Of a stretch of DNA of 64,000 nucleotides, positions 1-7,734 are shown piece after piece; position 1 is the stretch's first letter, and every line of letters starts with the position of its first letter. The stretch is from JAGWBJ01 sp034423015 (GTDB taxonomy: Bacteria; Chloroflexota; Dehalococcoidia; Lucifugimonadales; JAGWBF01). The stretch covers positions 56,109 to 120,108 of the forward strand of contig DAOUJG010000016.1 of NCBI GenBank assembly GCA_034423015.1. The letters are read 5' to 3'. The position numbers and the translations under genes were made by a program. The notes below the pieces were generated by a model. It was not told the DNA's origin, did not search any database, and worked only from the letters and a program-made list of their open reading frames with translations.

Positions 1-51
1 GCCGCGACCACCGAGAGGGCGTACCAGGCCCACGAGCGGGCGCCGACCTAG
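1..51 (+). CDS. 3' end of an unidentified gene (partial)
   Basis: The first 16 codons of the window form an open frame that ends at TAG (49-51). It could be the C-terminus of a plus-strand protein entering from the left, converging on the MFS gene. A hairpin follows it, which fits a gene end. The fragment is too short to identify and could be chance. Confidence 0.3.
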   Translation, partial: AATTERAYQAHERAPT

Positions 52-84
52 TACGGAGCGCCCGGGCGCCACCCTGACCTTGTG

Positions 85-105
85 GGGCCTCCCTTGCGGA
101 GGCCC
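85..105. terminator. hairpin between convergent genes
   Basis: There is a perfect 8-bp inverted repeat (GGGCCTCC / GGAGGCCC) with a 5-nt loop. It lies between the presumed end of the left-hand gene and the 3' end of the minus-strand MFS gene. No T-run follows, so this is a terminator-like structure, not a proven intrinsic terminator. Confidence 0.4.
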
Positions 106-163
106 AGTCGCCCTCCCTGACCGGCTTGGCCGCCCTGACGCAGAGACGGAGCCCCAAGCGGAG

Positions 164-1468
164 CTAGGCGGCCCGGCGGGCGGTCCCGCGGCGGGGTACC
201 CTTTGGGGAGGCCGGGGCCTTCGCACCGCCAGGTAGAAGAGGGCGGCCAGGCCGTAGAAGGGCGCGAAGGTCAGCAGCACCAGCTTGTAACTGTCCGTCG
301 TGTCGAAGACCCACCCGGCGTAGATGGGCGTGAACAGCATGCCGATGTTGAAGCAGGTGCTCATTATGCCCATCAGGGTGGCGAAGCTCTTCCGGCCGAA
401 GAAGTTGCCCAGCAGCACCCAGTTCAGGGTGCTTCCCCCCTGCTCCACGGCCAGCAGCACCACGAACACGTACACCGCCAGGTTGCCCTCCAGCCCCAGC
501 AGGCCCAGGGTCGCCAGCCCTCCCAGGGCCATGCTGGCGCCGATCAGCGGCTGGATGGGCAGCCGGTCACCCAGGAACCCGGCCATCAGCCGTGTGGGCA
601 CCGACAGGAAGAACAGCAGGGAGAACAGGAAGCCCGCCGTTTCCCTGTCGACCCCCTTCCACACGAACATCTCGACCATGTGGAGGGATACGGCCCCCCA
701 GAGCCCTATCCTGAGCACGGTGGCCGTCAGCAGGACCCAGTAGGCGCCGGTGGCCAGGGCCTCCCTGACGGAGAAGTCCACCGGAGGCGTCTCGGCTGCG
801 GGTCCCGCCGCGGGGGCGTCCCTGCCGTCGCCGGCCTGATCCCCGTCGGGAAGCAGGCCCATGCTCTCGGGAGAGCGGCGGACGACCAGGGCCAGGGGCA
901 CCACGACGACGCACATGAAGATGCCCGAGTAGAGCATCACCTCCCGCCACCCCAGGGAGTGGACCCCCAGGGTGACCAGGGGCAGGATGACGGCGCCGCC
1001 CGAGGAGAAGCCGGTGATGCAGATGGACATGGCCATGGAGCGCCGCCGCACGAACCAGGTGTTCACGGCGCTCAGGAGGGTCTGCCCCATGCCCGCGCTG
1101 CGCCCCGCCGAGACTATCAGGACGAACACGGCCAGGAAGACCCAGTAGCTGTCCACCCGGTGGAGGAGGACGTATCCCGCGCCGGCCATGAGCCCGCCGA
1201 CCAGTATCATGGGCCGGGGGCCGAAGACGTCCACCAGGCGGCCCACGAAGGGGCCCGCGATGCTGCCCTCGGCCCGGGATGTGGCGAATATGATGGAGGT
1301 CTGGGCGCTGTTGAGGCGCAGGTCCTCCTTGATGGGGCCGAAGAAGATGCTGTTGCTCTGCCAGAAGAGCCCGCCGGACAGGGCGCCCAGCACGAAGGTG
1401 GACACGATGATCCACCAGCCGTAGTAGACGCGGCCGACCCTGGCCCGGAAACGGGCTACGGAGGCCAT
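164..1468 (-). CDS. MFS transporter
   Basis: This 434-residue inner-membrane protein has about 12 hydrophobic segments in two halves, the usual size for a major facilitator permease. Near the N-terminus it has the YYGWWI motif typical of the MFS group that includes monocarboxylate/oxalate-formate antiporter-like carriers. An upstream in-frame extension exists, but the ATG at 1468 directly precedes the hydrophobic start and is preferred. It lies 17 nt downstream of a racemase-fold gene on the same strand, so it may move the acid metabolised by those enzymes. The substrate cannot be read from the sequence. Confidence 0.85.
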   Translation of the reverse strand: MASVARFRARVGRVYYGWWIIVSTFVLGALSGGLFWQSNSIFFGPIKEDLRLNSAQTSIIFATSRAEGSIAGPFVGRLVDVFGPRPMILVGGLMAGAGYVLLHRVDSYWVFLAVFVLIVSAGRSAGMGQTLLSAVNTWFVRRRSMAMSICITGFSSGGAVILPLVTLGVHSLGWREVMLYSGIFMCVVVVPLALVVRRSPESMGLLPDGDQAGDGRDAPAAGPAAETPPVDFSVREALATGAYWVLLTATVLRIGLWGAVSLHMVEMFVWKGVDRETAGFLFSLLFFLSVPTRLMAGFLGDRLPIQPLIGASMALGGLATLGLLGLEGNLAVYVFVVLLAVEQGGSTLNWVLLGNFFGRKSFATLMGIMSTCFNIGMLFTPIYAGWVFDTTDSYKLVLLTFAPFYGLAALFYLAVRRPRPPQRVPRRGTARRAA

Positions 1469-1485
1469 GTTGCCCGGTTTCGGAC

Positions 1486-2220
1486 CTAGACGGCGGCCTT
1501 GGCCAGGGAGTCGATGAGGGAGCCGAACCCGGGTCTGGGCTCGATGTCCAGCAGCTTGAACGCGGCCCAGACGGTGGCCTGGTTGGAGGTTATCACGGGC
1601 CGGGACAGGCGCCGCTCCAGGTCCGCCGCCACCTCCATGGACCTCCACGCGGTGCAGGAGCAGAAGAGGGCCTCGGCTTCGGGACGGCACGCTTTGGTGG
1701 AGAATTCAAGGACCGACTCCGGGGGCTGGTCGCAGATGCCGGAGTTGCCCGTTGCCGAGGCCGCGGGCTCGCCGTCCACGTTCAGCACGTCAAAGCCGCA
1801 CTCCGTGTAGTAGTCTTTCAGCCGCTCGTCCCGCCAGTCCCCGTAGGGGCTGGTGACGGAGATGGTCTTGACGCCCATGTGGGCCAGGGCGTCGGCGGCA
1901 GCCGGGGCCGTCGCAGCGGCCGGCAGTCCCGACGCCGCCTCGATGGAGGCCAGCAGCTCCTGGTCGTAGCCCCGTCCCTTGTAGAAGCTGCCGCCGGTGC
2001 AGGCGTACACGATCAGGTCCACCGACGCGGTGGCCAGGTACCTGGCAGCCTGCTCCACGTCGGAGTTCATCCTGTCCACGATGTCGGTGGTCGTCGCCTC
2101 GTCCATCCACATCCTGTGGGAGTGGAGGGTCACGTCCCTGGGGGCGGCCATCCTGAAGTCCGGCTCCACCGTGGTGTTGGTGGAGGGCACGATGAGGCCT
2201 ATGCGCTTTCGGATCGCCAT
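1486..2220 (-). CDS. Asp/Glu racemase-fold enzyme (maleate isomerase / arylmalonate decarboxylase family), copy 1
   Basis: This 244-residue protein of the Asp/Glu/hydantoin racemase superfamily starts with a KRIGLIVPSTNTTVEPDF segment, as in maleate cis-trans isomerases. Paired cysteines sit where the catalytic pair is expected: C74 in VYACTGGSF and C187/C189 in FCSCTAWRS. Family members isomerise, racemise or decarboxylate small dicarboxylic acids, hydantoins or arylmalonates; the exact reaction is unknown. The ATG follows GGAGG by 6 nt. It is the second of two tandem paralogues and is followed closely by the MFS gene, suggesting an uptake-plus-conversion operon. Confidence 0.8.
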   Translation of the reverse strand: MAIRKRIGLIVPSTNTTVEPDFRMAAPRDVTLHSHRMWMDEATTTDIVDRMNSDVEQAARYLATASVDLIVYACTGGSFYKGRGYDQELLASIEAASGLPAAATAPAAADALAHMGVKTISVTSPYGDWRDERLKDYYTECGFDVLNVDGEPAASATGNSGICDQPPESVLEFSTKACRPEAEALFCSCTAWRSMEVAADLERRLSRPVITSNQATVWAAFKLLDIEPRPGFGSLIDSLAKAAV

Positions 2221-2276
2221 TTCACACCTCCGGTCGACGTTGACTCTCTTGGACGTGGGGGCCCCGCGGCGCTCGG

Positions 2277-3014
2277 CTAGACGGGCGCCTTGACCAGGGA
2301 GTCGATCAGGGAGCCCAACCCGGGCTTGGGGTCGATGTCCAGGCGCTTGAAGGAGGCCCAGATGGTGGCCTGGTTGGAGGTCACCACGGGCCGGGACAGG
2401 CGGCGCTCCAGCTCAGCCGCGATCTCCAGGGAGCGCCACGCCGTGCACGAGCAGAAGTGGGCGTCGGCCTCGGGACGGCATTGCTGGGTGGAGAACTCCA
2501 GTATCTCCTCGGGGTCCCGGTCGCTGATGGCGTAGCCGCCGGCGGCGACCACGTTGGGCTCCCCGTCCACGTTGAGCACCTCGAAACCGGCGTCGGTATA
2601 GTACTCGGCCAGCCGCTCGTTGGACCACTCGGGATAGGGGGTCGTCACCGACACCCTGGCCGCTCCCTGGGACCTCAGGGCCTCCGCGGCTGCGGTGGCC
2701 GTGGCGACGGTGGGTACTCCGGCGATCCCCTCGATGGTCCTGATCATCTCCTGGTCGAAGCCCCATCCGCGGTAGAAGCTGCCGGTGGTGCAGGCGTAGA
2801 CCACCAGGTCCATGCCTGCGGTGGCCAGGTACCTTGCAGCCTTCTCCATGTCCTCGTTCATCCGGTCCATGATCTCGGACATGGGGCCCTCGCCCGCGAT
2901 GAACATACGGTGGGTGTGTATCGTCACGTCGTCGGGCGCCGCCATGCGGAAGTCCGGCTCGGCCGCCGTGTTGGAAGATGGAAGGATCAGCCCTATGCGC
3001 TTTCGGATCGCTAT
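2277..3014 (-). CDS. Asp/Glu racemase-fold enzyme, copy 2, apparent ATA start
   Basis: This tandem paralogue of the next gene keeps the same cysteine motifs (YACTTGSF, FCSCTAWRS). The conserved N-terminus IRKRIGLILPSSNT is encoded in frame, but no ATG, GTG or TTG precedes it after the in-frame TAG upstream. A GGAGG lies 6 nt before ATA-GCG-ATC-CGA, exactly where the paralogue has GGAGG, 6 nt, then ATG-GCG-ATC-CGA. I therefore place the start at the ATA (3012-3014), giving 245 residues. The first conventional start is the ATG at 2945, which would remove the first strand of the fold including the PSSNT motif. A sequencing error cannot be excluded. Confidence 0.75.
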   Translation of the reverse strand: MAIRKRIGLILPSSNTAAEPDFRMAAPDDVTIHTHRMFIAGEGPMSEIMDRMNEDMEKAARYLATAGMDLVVYACTTGSFYRGWGFDQEMIRTIEGIAGVPTVATATAAAEALRSQGAARVSVTTPYPEWSNERLAEYYTDAGFEVLNVDGEPNVVAAGGYAISDRDPEEILEFSTQQCRPEADAHFCSCTAWRSLEIAAELERRLSRPVVTSNQATIWASFKRLDIDPKPGLGSLIDSLVKAPV

Positions 3015-3053
3015 GTCAAACCTCCGTACTCCCCTGTCCCGGGGGCTTCGAAT

Positions 3054-3977
3054 CTATCCGAGGCCGGCCAGATGCCTCACGGCCCCCATCGCCGCGGTGG
3101 CGCCGTCCCCAGCCGCGCTGGCGAGCTGGGCCGACGAGTGCTGGCGGATGTCGCCGGCGGCGAACAGGCCAGGCACCGTGGTCTCCATCCGCAGGTCCAC
3201 GGGGATATGGCCGGCGTTGTCCGTCTTCAAGACGCCCTGAACGAACCCGGTGTTGGGCTCCAGGCCCACGTACACGAACAGGCCCGACAGGGACACCCGG
3301 TTGGTCAGGTTAGTGACCACGTTGCGGACGTTGACCGCCCTCACCACCTCGTCGCCGAGGACCGATTCCACGACTGTGTTGAATACGACGTCGATTCTCG
3401 GGTGGGCCAGCACCCGGCTCTGCAGCGCCTTCTGGGCCCGGAGCCGGTCCCGCCGGTGGAAGAGGAGCACCTTGTCCGTGTACTCGATGAGGGTCATGGC
3501 TTCGTCGGCCGCGGAGTCCCCCCCGCCGACCACGCCCACGACCTCGCCCCTGAACATGGGCCCGTCGCAGGTGGCGCAGTGGGATATGCCCTTGCCGTAC
3601 AACTCGTCCTCTCCGGGGACGCCCAGCTTCCTCAGGCTGGAGCCGGCGGCCACGATCAACGCTCGGGCCCTGTAGCTGCCGGAGTGGGTGGTGACGACCT
3701 TGTAGGCGCCGTCCAGGGCCAGCCCGGTCACCTCGTCCATCACGAACTCGGCGCCGGCGTTCATGGCCTGCTCCTGGATCAGGGGACTGAGCTCGGCCCC
3801 GGACACGCCCTCGGTGAACCCCGGGAAGTTCTCGATCCTCTCCACGTTTATGATCTGGTTTCCGGCCATGAGCCGCTCTATGACAAGGGTCCTCAACCCA
3901 TGGCGGCCCGTATACATGGCGGCAGTGAGCCCCGCCACTCCCGCGCCCACAACCACAACGTCGTACTCAGAAGCCAA
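3054..3977 (-). CDS. trxB: thioredoxin reductase
   Basis: This flavoenzyme transfers electrons from NADPH through FAD and a redox disulfide to thioredoxin. It has the FAD dinucleotide motif VVGAGVAG at residues 9-16, the active-site CATC (C134, C137) in SHCATCDGP, and a second nucleotide-binding GGGDSAADEA for NADPH. Its length (307) is normal for the family. The frame is open far upstream, but the FAD motif sets the start close to the TTG at 3977. A good promoter lies just upstream. It is the first gene of the minus-strand run that continues into the racemase pair. Confidence 0.9.
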   Translation of the reverse strand: MASEYDVVVVGAGVAGLTAAMYTGRHGLRTLVIERLMAGNQIINVERIENFPGFTEGVSGAELSPLIQEQAMNAGAEFVMDEVTGLALDGAYKVVTTHSGSYRARALIVAAGSSLRKLGVPGEDELYGKGISHCATCDGPMFRGEVVGVVGGGDSAADEAMTLIEYTDKVLLFHRRDRLRAQKALQSRVLAHPRIDVVFNTVVESVLGDEVVRAVNVRNVVTNLTNRVSLSGLFVYVGLEPNTGFVQGVLKTDNAGHIPVDLRMETTVPGLFAAGDIRQHSSAQLASAAGDGATAAMGAVRHLAGLG

Positions 3978-4034
3978 CCCACTACCCTTTCCCGCAGGAT
4001 TTCGACGCTCCAAGAGCGGCGAACTCTGTGCGTA

Positions 4035-4064
4035 AATATATCGTCCGGGCGTCGGGAGTGTCAA
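4035..4064 (-). promoter_or_regulatory. sigma-70-type promoter for trxB
   Basis: On the minus strand TTGACA (4059-4064) is followed after 18 bp by TATATT (4035-4040). This is close to consensus and about 58 nt before the trxB start. Confidence 0.5.
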
Positions 4065-4087
4065 GGACGCCCACCCTTGCCTCACGC

Positions 4088-5650
4088 CTACTCCACGATG
4101 GGTTGCGCCACGATCCACAGGCTGACGACGGTGTACATCACCATCAGCGCCAGCATGGGGTACTGGCTCCTCATCGCCAGGGCCCGGTTGCCGAACAGCC
4201 TGGTGGCGGTGTGGTGGGCAAGGTACACGGCGGCGATGTGCCCCGCGACGATGGCGCCCACGGAGAGGAACCACACGGCCCTGGCGCTGACCACGCCTAT
4301 GTCGGTGACATACTCCGCCGTGCCGAACAGGTCCCATCCCCGGCCCAGGGGGTCCGAGGAGAGGGGTAACAGGAGCTGGCCCTGCACCACCAGCAGCGTG
4401 AAGAAGTGGGCGATGTTGTATGCCAGGGCGATGGGCACCAGGGAGAAGACGAAGGCCCGGGACAGCTCTCCGGCGGTGCGGACGTCGCCCACGGCCCGGG
4501 CCATCAGCCCGCAGAAGCCCAGGTAGACCAGCAGGAAGGCCGCGGGAAACAGCAGCAGCCCCAGGGTGTCGGCGATGGTGATCCCGTTCACCACCGTGGT
4601 GTTGACCACCCCCACGAACAGGTCCAGGGACTCGGACTGGACCTCGACCCAGGCCGACGTGGCGCCGAAGCCGTCGAAGGTCACCGTGGCCAGCATCAGG
4701 ACCACCAGCGCCACCACCTCCGGCCCTATGAGCTGGCGCCGGGCCAGACCGATGGCGAAGGGCCGGAGGCTCACCTCCCTCCGCGCGTCCGAAGCGCGTC
4801 CGGCGCGCTCGAAGCACTCGTAGCAGTTTACGCACTCGCCGTCCTCGTCCCGGCACTCCTCGGAGCACTCCCGGCAGGCGGCGCCGCCGGACACGCGGAC
4901 CTCCGTCGGCGCGAACCGGGAAAGAAACTCGAAGACCACCGAGAACGCCTCCCCGTGGCGCAGCCACTGGTGCTTGCCGAAGACGGCCATCCCGCCCAGG
5001 GTGACGACCGAGTAGGTGATGGCCATGGCCCCCACCCTCACGGGCACCGACGACTCGGGGTAGGCGTTCTCCAGCCACGCGAACAGCAGGAAGAGCACCA
5101 GGGCAGGCCACAGCCCCCAGGATGGGGGATAGCTCTCGCCAAGGGAGAGCCGGAAGCCGGGCTTGAACAGCCGGCACACCCCCTCGGCGGCCTCGAAGAT
5201 CGCCTTCCATGGGTTTATCAGGGCCCATGCGTTGCCCACCAGCGCCACGAAGAACCCCAGCCCCACCCACCAGATCACCCAGACGAAGGTCGGGGAGAAG
5301 TTCAGGGACGGGACCTGGCTGCCGAACAGCCCCGCCGCGATGACGAGGCCCAGCAGGAACACCGAGAGGAGCTTGACGGGCAGCAGCACCAGGGGGTTGG
5401 CGAGGAGGGGCCCGGCCAGGGGCAGGCCCAGGAGGTTGTAGCGCCAGTAGCCCCCGCCCCGGTCCCCCACCCGGCCGAACCACCCGATGACGACGAAGGA
5501 TAGGGCCACCGCCGCCCCGGCGCCCACCATGAAGTAGCCCAGGGGCACGGGGAGGTCGTAACGCTCCCCGAACCCGTGGGCGTGGGCGGGCACGACCGCC
5601 AGCGCAGCCCCTGCCGCGGCCAGCGGCAGCAGTATCTTCAGAGACCTCAT
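4088..5650 (-). CDS. polytopic membrane protein resembling FedB-type 'fenitrothion hydrolase' annotations
   Basis: This protein of about 520 residues has an N-terminal signal-like segment ending AHAHG, then HGFGERYDLPVPLGYF and about 11 membrane segments. In the middle is a soluble cysteine cluster (CRECSEEC, then CVNCYECF) that looks metal-binding. The start motif and layout match proteins labelled fenitrothion hydrolase in high-GC bacteria. That label rests on one pesticide-degrading homologue, and the native role is unknown. The ATG at 5650 has GAGGG upstream; an in-frame GTG at 5671 is possible. It is the last gene of a histidine-rich membrane/lipoprotein group, so metal or redox work is a better guess than organophosphate hydrolysis. 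Confidence 0.65.
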   Translation of the reverse strand: MRSLKILLPLAAAGAALAVVPAHAHGFGERYDLPVPLGYFMVGAGAAVALSFVVIGWFGRVGDRGGGYWRYNLLGLPLAGPLLANPLVLLPVKLLSVFLLGLVIAAGLFGSQVPSLNFSPTFVWVIWWVGLGFFVALVGNAWALINPWKAIFEAAEGVCRLFKPGFRLSLGESYPPSWGLWPALVLFLLFAWLENAYPESSVPVRVGAMAITYSVVTLGGMAVFGKHQWLRHGEAFSVVFEFLSRFAPTEVRVSGGAACRECSEECRDEDGECVNCYECFERAGRASDARREVSLRPFAIGLARRQLIGPEVVALVVLMLATVTFDGFGATSAWVEVQSESLDLFVGVVNTTVVNGITIADTLGLLLFPAAFLLVYLGFCGLMARAVGDVRTAGELSRAFVFSLVPIALAYNIAHFFTLLVVQGQLLLPLSSDPLGRGWDLFGTAEYVTDIGVVSARAVWFLSVGAIVAGHIAAVYLAHHTATRLFGNRALAMRSQYPMLALMVMYTVVSLWIVAQPIVE

Positions 5651-5767
5651 GCAAGCACCCTCATTTCGCACCCTCCCCCCTACGGGTCCCCTTTCGCCCG
5701 TGCTGGGCCTAAGTTACCCGTGTTGGGAGGGACTACCCTGACATGGAACGGCCCACGACCGGGGCTG

Positions 5768-6499
5768 CTACCTGGGCCGCACCTCCAGGATACCTATCTC
5801 CACCTCCGCCTCCGAGTCCGCCCCTCCCCCGTGTCCCCCGCTCTGGTGGCCGGAGGCCCCGGCGGAGGAGTCGTGAAGGCCGCTGTGCACCGTCTGGGTC
5901 ACCGAATCGTTGTTGGTCCAGACCACCGTCGTGCCCGGCCTCACCACCGTCTCATGGGGATGGACCGCCATCTCCCTGATCTCGATGTCGACGGAGCCGG
6001 TGGCCCCCTCGTGATGGGACACGGTCAGGGACCCGGTGACCTCGGGATTCAGGTGGCTGTGAAAGGGGACGGCCATGGATTCCATGCCCTCGGGCACGGT
6101 GAAGCTGAAGGTGTCTCCCGGCTCCAGCAGGCCGGACTGGAAGACCTTGCCGTGGGAGTGCCCGGGACTCTCCCCCTGTTGCTTGTGGAACGCGATGGGG
6201 AACCTGCCCTCTATCTCGGCGACGAAGTGGAAGTCGGCGGGCTCTCCGGCCTTCACCTCCTGCTCGATGTCGTAGCCGTGCAGGTGGAACGCCCCCCCGG
6301 TCTCGGACTCGATGCGGAGGGTGACCATGTCCCGGTGCTTGACCTTGACCGTGTCCGGGACCATGGTCTCTCCCTCCACCCGGACCGGTATCGTAAGCTC
6401 CTCGGGGTCACCGCCGCCGCAGGCGGCGCCCGCGGCGGCAAGCAGAATCAGGGCGGCTGGCGCCAGCGCGCCCAGCCACCTCGTACCTATCGTAAACAC
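5768..6499 (-). CDS. histidine-rich lipoprotein with cupredoxin-like domains
   Basis: This 243-residue secreted lipoprotein has an N-terminal hydrophobic segment ending in the lipobox-like LAAAGAAC. It then appears to have two cupredoxin-type beta-sandwich repeats. The first contains GAFHLHGYD and FHKQQGESPGHSHG, and the second contains VHPHETVVRPGTTVVWTNND, the classic plastocyanin-like lead-in. The tail is rich in His and Gly (GHQSGGHGGG). The chemistry suggests periplasmic copper binding or transfer. GTG at 6499 follows AGGAG by 6 nt. It sits 9 nt after the YtkA/FixH-like gene in the same operon. Confidence 0.6.
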   Translation of the reverse strand: MFTIGTRWLGALAPAALILLAAAGAACGGGDPEELTIPVRVEGETMVPDTVKVKHRDMVTLRIESETGGAFHLHGYDIEQEVKAGEPADFHFVAEIEGRFPIAFHKQQGESPGHSHGKVFQSGLLEPGDTFSFTVPEGMESMAVPFHSHLNPEVTGSLTVSHHEGATGSVDIEIREMAVHPHETVVRPGTTVVWTNNDSVTQTVHSGLHDSSAGASGHQSGGHGGGADSEAEVEIGILEVRPR

Positions 6500-6508
6500 T
6501 GGAGTCTC

Positions 6509-7072
6509 CTATGCTCTGCGCCTCCTTCGCCGCCGCCTGCCCCGGACCCGGTCCCATGTCCAGATGGCCAGGGCAAGGAAGGCGACGGCGAGGGCCAGCA
6601 GGAATATCAGGTTGAATCCCTCGGCCTCGGACACGTCCAGCGGGATGTCCAGGGCCGCTTGCCCCAGATCCGCCTCGACCTGCAGGGTGAAGTTCCAGCG
6701 GCCGATGGCGTCCAGGGGCACGTCCACGTCGTAGAACTGGGGACTTTCCAGGGTGGCAACCGCCGCGGTGGGGCCGACGGCCGTGGAGCCCTCCGGCCCC
6801 GTGGCCGTGACCGTGACCGTGCCCCCGGTCAGTACCGTCCCCTGCGCGGCGTCCTTGACCTGGATGCTCAGGTGCAGGTTGCCGACCCTGGGGGTGCCGG
6901 GCAGTATGCCCACCCTTAGCTCGTAGGGGCCGGCGCGCTCGCTCTTGACCAGCTCTCTGGTTGCGCCGTTGGCATGGACCGCCGGGGGCTCCCCCCCGCC
7001 GGCGGCGTGGAGGGCGCCCAGCAGCAATAGCCAGCACGGAAGCCAAGCCAGTATGGTGCGCGGACGGGTCAC
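6509..7072 (-). CDS. membrane-anchored beta-sandwich protein (YtkA/FixH-like)
   Basis: This protein of about 187 residues has an N-terminal signal/anchor, an extracellular immunoglobulin-like domain (PYELRVGILPGTPRVG, then VTVTATGPEG and GRWNFTLQVEA) and a C-terminal membrane helix followed by an arginine-rich tail. This is the layout of YtkA/FixH/CopC-like proteins, often found beside copper or cytochrome oxidase assembly genes. I chose the GTG at 7072 because the longer upstream frame overlaps the neighbouring gene and has no family-like content; the true start is uncertain. The specific role is unknown. Confidence 0.5.
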   Translation of the reverse strand: MTRPRTILAWLPCWLLLLGALHAAGGGEPPAVHANGATRELVKSERAGPYELRVGILPGTPRVGNLHLSIQVKDAAQGTVLTGGTVTVTATGPEGSTAVGPTAAVATLESPQFYDVDVPLDAIGRWNFTLQVEADLGQAALDIPLDVSEAEGFNLIFLLALAVAFLALAIWTWDRVRGRRRRRRRRA

Positions 7073-7143
7073 GGACGCGGACCGCCTCCCCGAATATCGG
7101 ATACGCCGGACGTGGTGGAGTGGAGCCTTGGGACGGCCGGGGT

Positions 7144-7536
7144 TCAGGCGGGAGGCCGGTCCGGCGGCGGCACGCACGCCCCGTCGGGCACCGCCATGGC
7201 CCGGGCTCGGCGCCCCATCACAAACGGGGGCGCCAGGACACGGGGAAGGTGCAGGGCCATGACCACGCCCAGGCTCAGGAGCGCCCAGTAGGCCGCGCTG
7301 GCGTTGTTCGACACGATGGCCGTGACGGGTCCGGCGGAGCCGTCCATTGGGACGGTGTGCATGTGCTCCGGGTCAGCCCCGGTGTGCTGGTGCTCTCCCA
7401 TCGCCCCGGACCAGATGTGGTCGTGCCACGGCTGACGCTCGGCGTAGTGGTGGTCGAAGAGGGCGCCCACCAAGCCCGCGTAGAGGGCGAAGAGCAGGAC
7501 GGACGACGCGAGATGATACAGGACCCGATTCATCAT
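7144..7536 (-). CDS. small two-helix membrane protein with His-rich loop
   Basis: This 130-residue protein has two hydrophobic helices, one at the N-terminus and one around residues 80-100. Between them is an exported loop rich in histidine (HHYAERQPWHDHIW, then GEHQHTGADPEHMH). It is the first gene of the His-rich operon, so a metal-binding or delivery role is suggested. I do not recognise the family. Confidence 0.5.
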   Translation of the reverse strand: MMNRVLYHLASSVLLFALYAGLVGALFDHHYAERQPWHDHIWSGAMGEHQHTGADPEHMHTVPMDGSAGPVTAIVSNNASAAYWALLSLGVVMALHLPRVLAPPFVMGRRARAMAVPDGACVPPPDRPPA

Positions 7537-7628
7537 GACCGTACCCTATCATAGGCGGGGGCCGCCAAGCCGTGTCAAGCCCGGTTTCCGCATACAGGCA
7601 CGACTTGCCGCAGCGGGGGGCCGAGACG

Positions 7629-7657
7629 TTGCTATTTACGCACCGGAAGTCTATATT
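7629..7657 (+). promoter_or_regulatory. candidate promoter for the desaturase gene
   Basis: TTGCTA (7629-7634) is followed by a 17-bp spacer and TATATT (7652-7657). The stretch is AT-rich compared with its surroundings and lies about 78 nt before the gene. Confidence 0.45.
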
Positions 7658-7734
7658 TAGAAGCTGGTGTCTGCGAAAGAGCAAGGGGTGAAGCCGGTCC
7701 GGCGCGGCATGGCTGCCCCGGCGAGGACTGACGA

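Noticed and set aside
80..1489. Long plus-strand open frame opposite the MFS gene
   Set aside because: Composition typical of antisense GC-rich shadow frames (His, Gln, Gly, Pro-rich); the minus strand encodes a clear permease.
3054..5654. Long minus-strand frame joining thioredoxin reductase to 560 upstream codons
   Set aside because: The upstream part is Arg/Pro/Gly-rich antisense-like sequence and the membrane protein is encoded there in another frame; it is not a fusion protein.
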